Part shown: positions 1-4,620 of the stretch, one piece after another
How positions within the stretch are numbered: the stretch's first letter is position 1
Layout of the letters: every line of letters begins with the position of its first letter
Assembly: GCA_945874855.1 (NCBI GenBank)
Contig: CAMCIP010000105.1
Coordinates: 1 to 7,816 of the forward strand
Source: Brevundimonas vancanneytii
GTDB lineage: Bacteria > Pseudomonadota > Alphaproteobacteria > Caulobacterales > Caulobacteraceae
Direction: 5' to 3'
DNA length: 7,816 nt
Notes under the pieces: model-generated
What the model was told of the DNA's origin: nothing
What the model saw: the letters and a program-made list of their open reading frames with translations, nothing else
Databases searched by the model: none
Program-made: the position numbers and the translations under genes

Positions 1-380
1 GCCTCCTTGCCGGCCATGGTGATCCAGTGGGCGATCTCCTTGTTGACCGCGCCGGACAGGACCATCTCGGCCACCGTCATGGTGTCGGCGTCCGTGACCC
101 GCAGGCCGTCGACGAAGCTGGATTTCACCCCCGCACGATCAAGCATGGCGCTGATCTGGGGCCCGCCGCCGTGGACGACGACCGGGTTCACGCCCATCAG
201 CTTCAGCAGCACGACGTCGGCGGCGAACTGTCGCGCCACGGCCGTCTCGCCCATGGCGTGGCCGCCGTACTTGATCACCACGGTCTCGCGGTCATAGACC
301 TGAATATATGGCAGCGCCTCTGCCAGCGTTCGCGCCGTGGCCCAGCCGCGTTCTTCGGATTGGCGTTCGGTCTCGTCCAT
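1..380 (-). CDS. argB: Acetylglutamate kinase ArgB, N-terminal part (cut by window edge)
   Basis: ArgB phosphorylates N-acetyl-L-glutamate with ATP, the second step of cytoplasmic arginine biosynthesis. Reading the minus strand from the ATG at 380 gives 126 codons with no stop before the window edge. Residues around 37-44 read VIKYGGHAMG, the Lys-Tyr-Gly-Gly start of the amino-acid kinase fold, and about 30 residues later comes VVVHGGGPQI, the glycine-rich N-acetylglutamate/phosphate-binding segment typical of ArgB. The following VDGLRVTD and the VLSGAVNKEI stretch also match the family. The first ~25 residues, beginning MDETERQSEERGW, form a polar N-terminal extension of the kind seen in alphaproteobacterial ArgB. 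The start is supported by AGGAG seven bases upstream. The gene is transcribed away from the peptidase gene, so the two share a 120-bp divergent control region. The remaining C-terminal portion, probably more than half the protein, lies outside the window. Recognition is confident. Confidence 0.96.
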   Translation of the reverse strand, partial: MDETERQSEERGWATARTLAEALPYIQVYDRETVVIKYGGHAMGETAVARQFAADVVLLKLMGVNPVVVHGGGPQISAMLDRAGVKSSFVDGLRVTDADTMTVAEMVLSGAVNKEIAHWITMAGKE

Positions 381-387
381 TTCGGGG

Positions 388-392
388 CTCCT
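388..392 (-). promoter_or_regulatory. Ribosome binding site of argB
   Basis: On the minus strand the sequence reads AGGAG, then seven bases, then the ATG at 378-380. This is a near-ideal Shine-Dalgarno match and spacing, and it fixes the argB start used here. Confidence 0.75.
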
Positions 393-425
393 AGCGGGAA
401 CCAGTGGGCTTAGGAAGCCGCGACG

Positions 426-445
426 CCACAAGGTCAAGCTTGTGG
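426..445. promoter_or_regulatory. Perfect inverted repeat, possible operator
   Basis: CCACAAG and CTTGTGG form perfect 7-bp arms around a 6-base centre. The site lies 46 bp from the argB start and 55 bp from the peptidase start, in the middle of the divergent promoter region. That position suits a dimeric regulator acting on one or both genes. A 5'-UTR hairpin is the alternative. The factor is unknown. Confidence 0.45.
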
Positions 446-457
446 TTCGACGCGGTT

Positions 458-472
458 CGGATACGGTATCCG
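458..472. promoter_or_regulatory. Second perfect inverted repeat, possible operator
   Basis: CGGATAC and GTATCCG form perfect 7-bp arms around a single central G. The site lies 28 bp upstream of the peptidase ATG and 12 bp after the first inverted repeat. Its arms are unrelated in sequence to the first repeat, so the two would bind different factors if both are operators. A short, nearly loopless palindrome is a better protein-binding site than an RNA hairpin. Confidence 0.45.
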
Positions 473-500
473 CTCGACGCAATCTGGCCGGGTGGTTCAC

Positions 501-3500
501 ATGTTCGACGCTTTCTCCTCATCGCGTGATGCGACCGCCGGGAGCGGTCGTTTCGTGGAAGACGCCGGCGTCGATTGGGCCGCGTCGTTCGGGGCCATCT
601 CCAGCTACAGTCTCTGTGCGGGCTGCGGCCGGTTCCATGGCGTCTCTGACGCTGGCGGGGGCGGCGGACAGGGCGTGCTGGTCAATGCCGACGATCGCGG
701 CGGGGTCAACACCAATGGCAAGCCCTCGCTGCTCACGCTGGATGCGGGCGCGCAGATCACCCGCTCCAACCTGACGTGGGCCGCCGGCATCGGCCAGGCT
801 GCCACGGTGACCTTCGCCTTCCGTGGCGAACAACCGGGAACGGGCACGTCGCCCGGCACGATGCCGACCGACACGGCCGGATTCAGCAGCTTCACCGCGC
901 TGCAGATCAGCCAGACCCTGCTGGCCCTGGCCTCCTGGTCGGATGTGGCCAACATCACCTTCCAGCGTGTGCAGGAAGCCGGCACCGAGTTCTCCAGCAG
1001 TGCGACGATCCTTTTCGGAAACTACTCCAGCGGCGCGGATGGCGCAGCCGCCTTCGCCTATCTGCCCGGATCGGCCGGTTCGCTGAGCGCCGCCGCGTTC
1101 GGCGCGGTCCAGGGCGACGTCTGGATCAACAACTCGCTGAGCTACAACGCCACGCCGACGAACCTTCTCTACGGTCAGCAGGTCCTGACGCACGAGATCG
1201 GCCACGCCATCGGCCTGAGCCATCCGGGCGTCTACAACGCCGGCGCCGGAGTCAGCATCACCTATTCGGCCAACGCCGAATATTTTGAAGACAGCCGTCA
1301 GTATTCACTGATGAGCTATTTCTCCGAGACCAATACCGGCGGCAACAACCGCGTGGGTAATACGCAGTATTATTCCGCCGTGCCGCTCATGGACGACATC
1401 GCGGCGGCGCAGCGCCTCTACGGCGCCAACACCACCACCCGTACCGGCGACACCATCTATGGCTTCAACTCCACGGCTGACCGGGCGTGGTTCAGCGCGA
1501 CGACCGGGGCCAGCCTGCTGATCTTCGCCGTCTGGGACGCGGGCGGCACCGACACCTTCGACTTCTCGGGCTATGACCAGAACCAGGTCATCGACCTGCG
1601 TCAGGGGTCCTTCTCCAGCGTCGGCGCGCTGATCGGCAACGTCGGCATCGCCATGGGTGCCGTCATCGAAAATGCGATCGGCGGATCGGGCAATGACCAG
1701 ATCCGGGGCAACTCGGGCAACAACCGGATGACGGGCAATGCCGGCAACGATGTGATCGACGGCGGCCTCGGCACCGACACGGTCGTGTTCGCGGGCAACC
1801 GGGCGCAGTACACCATCACCTGGAACGGTCAGGTCGGCACGGTCGTTGGCCCGGACGGAACAGACACCATCGCCAACGTCGAGTTCCTGCAGTTCGCCGA
1901 CCAGACCATCGCAGCCGCTCCGACCGGCGGCCTGTCAGTGGCCGGCGACGCGACGAGTGAGACGATCAGTGGAACGGCTTTCGCCGACGCCATCGGCGGC
2001 GGCGGCGGTAATGACACGATCAACGGGCTGGACGGCAATGACACGCTCAACGGCGGGTCGGGCAACGATGTGCTGAACGGGGGTCTGGGCAACGACACCT
2101 TGATCGGCGGGGTCGGCAACGACGCCCTCAATGGCGGCGACGGGCAGGATGTGGCGGACTTCTCCGGATCGGCGACGGGCGTCACAGTGAATCTGGCGGC
2201 CGGCACTGCGACGGGTCAGGGCACCGACACGCTGTCCGGCATCGAGGAAGTGCTGGGCACCGCGCTTTCGGACACCCTTACCGGCGACGCCAACGCCAAT
2301 GTCCTGCGCGGCAACGGCGGTGTCGACACCCTGAATGGCGGGGACGGGGCCGATGCCCTCTACGCCGGCGCGCCGGCCGAAACCGCCGCGCCCGACGTGA
2401 TCAAGTCGACGGATACGGCGAACGGCTCGTTCCTCGCCGCCGTCAACCTGAACGGCACCTTCGACCGTCAGGCCAACGCCTCCATCCGCAACGCCACGAC
2501 GGTGTCACACTCCACCGTCGTCGCCACCTCCCACGGGGCCGAGGAGTTCTATGCCTTCACCGTGACCGCCGGTGACCAGATCGTCATCGACGTCGACGGG
2601 GCCGGGTTCGACACCGTGCTGAAGCTGTTCGGGCCGGCCCAGACCGTCCTGGTCACCAATGACGATGCCGAGGGAACCGACGTCGACGGCGGAGCCAGCA
2701 CCGACTCGGCCATCACCTATACGGCGACGGAATCGGGGACCTTCTACGTCTCGGTGTCGCGCTGGGTCTCGGGCTCGGGGGCAACCCTCGTCACGGGGGC
2801 CCCGGCGGCGGGGGCGACCTATACCTTCCACGTCTCGGTGCCGAGTGCGCCCGCCGTGGCGGTGACCCTGACCGGCTCCACCCTGAACGGCGACGGCGGT
2901 GCCGACGCCCTGTTCGGCGGCTCGGGGGTGGACACGCTCAATGGCGGGACGGGCAACGACACCCTGACCGGCGGCGGCGGCAACGATGCGATCAATGGCG
3001 GCGACGGCTATGACGTCTCCGGCTATGCGGGCGCGCGCAAGAACTACACCACGGTCGACTCCACCACGGTGGCGGGCGGCCGTGAGGGCGGCACCGATGC
3101 GCTGACCGGCATCGAGGCGGCGGCCTTCGTCGACGGACTGGTGACCTTCAACGCCGACAGCCAGGCCGCCCAGTTGATGCGGCTGTATTCGGCGGCCTTC
3201 GACCGTGCGCCGGACGCGCTGGGTTTCCATGTCCAGCTCGACGCCCTGGAGTCCGGGGTTTCCACCCTGGTTATGGCCCAACGGTTCCTGGCCTCTGACG
3301 AGTTCGTCTCCCGCTTCGGCACCCTGACCGACACGCAGTACATCCAGCGGCTCTATACCAATGCCCTGAACCGCTCGCCGTCCAACACCGAGATCAACGA
3401 CTGGCTGGTCTATCTCGGTGCGGGCAACACCCGTGCCCAGCTGATGCTCGTCTTCGCCGAGGCAGCGGAACACAGGACGCTGACCTGGCCGACCCTGTCG

Positions 3501-4607
3501 GCCGGCCTCTGGGTCGGGGACGCGACGTCGGAAAGCCTGGCCCGACTGTTCGACACCGTGTTCAACCGCCTGCCCGACGAGGCGGGGCTCATCACCTGGC
3601 GCAACGCCATGGCGGGCGGAACCACGCTGCTTCAGGTCGCCACCACCTTCCTGGCGTCCGCCGAGGGGCAGGCCATGTATGGCGGCCTGTCCAACGCCCA
3701 GTTTGTGGACAAGCTCTATCTGACGGCGTTGAACCGCGCCGGCGATACGGGTGGCGTCGCGGCCTACCTCGCCGGCCTGAACGCCGGGACCATCACGCGC
3801 GAGCAGATGCTGGTGGAGTTTTCCGAGTCCGCCGAGCATCGGGCGATCACCCTGCCGACCTATGTGGGCGGCATCCCCACCCAGGCCCCCGCACCCGCCC
3901 CGGTCGAGCCGGACGCCAAGCTGGATGACGACGCCCAGACCGTGCCCGTCACGCCCGACGGCGAGGTCGAAGCCAAGGACGGCGGCCCGCAGACGGTCCC
4001 GGTCACGCCGGATGGTGAGGCCGTAGACAGCGGACCCCAGATCCTGCCGGCCGAGCCGGACACGGGTGTCGCGGCCAAGGACGGCGGTCCCCAGGTTCTG
4101 CCGGCCGAGCCGGACGGCGACGTGGACACCAAGGACGCCGGACCCCAGATCCTCCCCGCCGAGCCGGACACGGGTGTCGCCGCCAAGGACGGCGGTCCGC
4201 AGATTCTGCCGTCGGAGCCCGATCAGGGACCGGTGAGCAAGGATGAGGGCGTGGCCCAGATCTTCCCGGGCTTGTCCGACGACGGCTTCATGCCGACGGC
4301 GATCCCTGCCGGAGAGCCGACGGGCCGGGATTGGGTCGGTCTGGCCGCTCGGGTGGAGGACGGCCCGGCCCTGGCCGGGCTGAACGGAGACGACTTCCTG
4401 AGCCTGTCGGCTCCCGAGGTCGGGCCCCGCGTCCTGTCGGACGAGACCGGTCTGGATCTGGACGGCCTGTTCGCCGCCCCCTCGGAGATCGAGCTGGCGC
4501 TGGCCGACGCCCTGACCGCCCTGACCCCCGACCCGATGCGGCCCCTGCCCGCCTTCGAGGCCGAGCCGGTCACCCACATGGCCCCCGGCCACGATCCCTT
4601 CGCCTGA
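501..4607 (+). CDS. Large secreted serralysin-type (M10) RTX metallopeptidase with PPC-like, DUF4214 and tandem-repeat regions
   Basis: This encodes a 1368-aa calcium- and zinc-dependent endopeptidase expected to act outside the cell. The zinc motif HEIGHAIGLSH is at residues 231-241 (ligands H231, H235, H241; catalytic E232). The Met-turn SLMSY is at 269-273, with M271 and Y273, the tyrosine ligand of serralysins. Residues 316-395 match the M10 C-terminal domain (WDAGGTDTFDFSG, VIENAIGG). RTX nonapeptides follow in four blocks (394-427, 500-553, 595-621, 797-841), with a PPC-like beta domain at about 632-783 between the last two. DUF4214-type helices fill 884-1114, an 18-residue PQ repeat 1145-1251, and an acidic tail 1252-1368. 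There is no Sec signal, which with RTX repeats points to type I secretion. The only cysteines are C39 and C42 in the propeptide. Classical serralysins are about 480 aa, so this one is nearly three times longer. ATG at 501 is preferred to an in-frame GTG at 492 because GGGTGG lies five bases before it; the ribosome-binding match is weak. No transporter genes are nearby. Its natural substrate is unknown. Confidence 0.93.
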   Translation: MFDAFSSSRDATAGSGRFVEDAGVDWAASFGAISSYSLCAGCGRFHGVSDAGGGGGQGVLVNADDRGGVNTNGKPSLLTLDAGAQITRSNLTWAAGIGQAATVTFAFRGEQPGTGTSPGTMPTDTAGFSSFTALQISQTLLALASWSDVANITFQRVQEAGTEFSSSATILFGNYSSGADGAAAFAYLPGSAGSLSAAAFGAVQGDVWINNSLSYNATPTNLLYGQQVLTHEIGHAIGLSHPGVYNAGAGVSITYSANAEYFEDSRQYSLMSYFSETNTGGNNRVGNTQYYSAVPLMDDIAAAQRLYGANTTTRTGDTIYGFNSTADRAWFSATTGASLLIFAVWDAGGTDTFDFSGYDQNQVIDLRQGSFSSVGALIGNVGIAMGAVIENAIGGSGNDQIRGNSGNNRMTGNAGNDVIDGGLGTDTVVFAGNRAQYTITWNGQVGTVVGPDGTDTIANVEFLQFADQTIAAAPTGGLSVAGDATSETISGTAFADAIGGGGGNDTINGLDGNDTLNGGSGNDVLNGGLGNDTLIGGVGNDALNGGDGQDVADFSGSATGVTVNLAAGTATGQGTDTLSGIEEVLGTALSDTLTGDANANVLRGNGGVDTLNGGDGADALYAGAPAETAAPDVIKSTDTANGSFLAAVNLNGTFDRQANASIRNATTVSHSTVVATSHGAEEFYAFTVTAGDQIVIDVDGAGFDTVLKLFGPAQTVLVTNDDAEGTDVDGGASTDSAITYTATESGTFYVSVSRWVSGSGATLVTGAPAAGATYTFHVSVPSAPAVAVTLTGSTLNGDGGADALFGGSGVDTLNGGTGNDTLTGGGGNDAINGGDGYDVSGYAGARKNYTTVDSTTVAGGREGGTDALTGIEAAAFVDGLVTFNADSQAAQLMRLYSAAFDRAPDALGFHVQLDALESGVSTLVMAQRFLASDEFVSRFGTLTDTQYIQRLYTNALNRSPSNTEINDWLVYLGAGNTRAQLMLVFAEAAEHRTLTWPTLSAGLWVGDATSESLARLFDTVFNRLPDEAGLITWRNAMAGGTTLLQVATTFLASAEGQAMYGGLSNAQFVDKLYLTALNRAGDTGGVAAYLAGLNAGTITREQMLVEFSESAEHRAITLPTYVGGIPTQAPAPAPVEPDAKLDDDAQTVPVTPDGEVEAKDGGPQTVPVTPDGEAVDSGPQILPAEPDTGVAAKDGGPQVLPAEPDGDVDTKDAGPQILPAEPDTGVAAKDGGPQILPSEPDQGPVSKDEGVAQIFPGLSDDGFMPTAIPAGEPTGRDWVGLAARVEDGPALAGLNGDDFLSLSAPEVGPRVLSDETGLDLDGLFAAPSEIELALADALTALTPDPMRPLPAFEAEPVTHMAPGHDPFA
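1680..1781 (+). repeat. RTX block 1 of the peptidase (about 4 nonapeptides)
   Basis: Residues 394-427 read as GGSGNDQIR, GNSGNNRMT, GNAGNDVID and a final GGLGTD. This matches the GGxGxDxux calcium-binding beta-roll pattern directly following the M10 C-terminal domain, as in classical serralysins. The second unit is degenerate (NN in place of ND). Confidence 0.9.
1998..2159 (+). repeat. RTX block 2 of the peptidase (6 nonapeptides)
   Basis: Residues 500-553 hold six uninterrupted nonapeptides, from GGGGNDTIN to GGDGQDVAD. This is the longest and cleanest calcium-binding beta-roll in the protein. It is separated from block 1 by about 70 residues of non-repeat beta-rich sequence. Confidence 0.93.
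2283..2363 (+). repeat. RTX block 3 of the peptidase (3 nonapeptides, partly degenerate)
   Basis: Residues 595-621 read GDANANVLR, GNGGVDTLN and GGDGADALY. The first unit has lost the usual glycine/aspartate positions. The block ends just before the PPC-like domain. Confidence 0.82.
2394..2849 (+). other. PPC-like beta-sandwich domain encoded within the peptidase gene
   Basis: Residues about 632-783 contain the run EEFYAFTV, then AGDQIVIDVDG, DTVLKLFGP, a DD-containing turn, AITYTATESGTFYVSVS and a final TYTFHVSV. This order of short strands and the 'YxFxVxAGDxuxIDuD...DTxLxLF' pattern are typical of bacterial pre-peptidase C-terminal (PPC)-type domains found in secreted peptidases. It lies between RTX blocks 3 and 4. 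The family name comes from pattern memory, not a profile search. Confidence 0.7.
2889..3023 (+). repeat. RTX block 4 of the peptidase (5 nonapeptides)
   Basis: Residues 797-841 run from GDGGADALF through GGSGVDTLN, GGTGNDTLT and GGGGNDAIN to GGDGYDVSG. This is a second canonical calcium beta-roll, placed after the PPC-like domain and before the helical DUF4214 part. Confidence 0.92.
3150..3476 (+). repeat. DUF4214-type pair 1 (units A and B) in the peptidase
   Basis: Residues 884-992 hold two related helical units. Unit A starts at LYSAAFDR (L895) and unit B at LYTNALNR (L951), 56 residues apart. Each continues as a D/N-x-x-G/I-x-x-W-like helix, a G-rich turn, and an F-x-x-S/A-x-E end. DUF4214 units are known from secreted RTX and S-layer-type proteins; their biochemical role is not settled. 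Confidence 0.8.
3507..3842 (+). repeat. DUF4214-type pair 2 (units C and D) in the peptidase
   Basis: Residues about 1003-1114 repeat the layout of pair 1. Unit C starts at LFDTVFNR (L1016) and unit D at LYLTALNR (L1072), again 56 residues apart. C follows A and D follows B by exactly 121 residues, and both B and D end in a SAEHR/AAEHR-like box. This indicates duplication of a two-unit module. Confidence 0.8.
3933..4253 (+). repeat. Tandem 54-bp / 18-residue Pro-Gln repeat in the peptidase
   Basis: Residues 1145-1251 hold six consecutive units of the pattern PQ-[IVT]-[LV]-P-x-[ET]-PD-x-x-V-x-x-KD-x-G. Lengths are 18, 16, 18, 18, 18 and 19 residues, followed by a decayed seventh beginning AQIFPG. 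Units 3 (4035-4088) and 5 (4143-4196) encode identical peptides and differ only at a few synonymous bases. The tract is acidic, proline-rich and probably extended and disordered. It acts as a stalk or linker between the DUF4214 helices and the C-terminal tail. Confidence 0.9.
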
Positions 4608-4620
4608 TCTGTCCGATCAG
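4604..4620. terminator. Inverted repeat spanning both convergent stop codons
   Basis: CTGATC and GATCAG form 6-bp arms around a 5-base loop. The TGA of the peptidase gene sits in one arm and the TGA of the glycosyltransferase gene (opposite strand) in the other. The genes are only 9 nt apart. The hairpin is short and lacks a U-tract on either strand, so its terminator role is uncertain. Confidence 0.3.

Larger units (their letters stand above)
381..500. promoter_or_regulatory. Divergent intergenic region between argB and the M10 peptidase gene
   Basis: This 120-bp gap must hold the promoters of both divergent genes. It contains the argB ribosome binding site and two perfect inverted repeats, described separately. 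No convincing consensus -35/-10 pair is visible: TTGTGG at 440-445 on the plus strand could be a -35, but no good -10 follows at the right distance. Alphaproteobacterial promoters are often weakly conserved, so transcription starts cannot be placed from the sequence alone. The peptidase gene has only a weak GGGTGG ribosome-binding match at 490-495, five bases before its ATG. Confidence 0.6.

Noticed and set aside
27..413. Plus-strand open frame opposite argB
   Set aside because: The minus strand encodes unmistakable ArgB motifs over the same bases; the plus-strand product resembles nothing and has no ribosome binding site.
440..472. Sigma-70-like promoter with TTGTGG as -35
   Set aside because: No acceptable -10 hexamer occurs 16-18 bp downstream; the nearest TA-rich stretch is part of the second palindrome. 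Not called as a promoter.
519..1223. 234-codon minus-strand frame opposite the peptidase catalytic domain
   Set aside because: It overlaps the zinc-motif coding region antisense and has Arg/Gly/Ala-rich composition without motifs.
1680..3023. GC-rich DNA repeats that might be a CRISPR array or mobile repeat
   Set aside because: They are 27-bp in-frame codon repeats encoding RTX nonapeptides, without constant repeats and unique spacers.
2505..4592. 695-codon open frame on the minus strand opposite the peptidase gene
   Set aside because: Its translation is low-complexity (rich in Gly, Arg, Gln, Val), has no recognisable domain, and mirrors the GC-rich third positions of the strongly supported peptidase gene. 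It is a codon-bias shadow.
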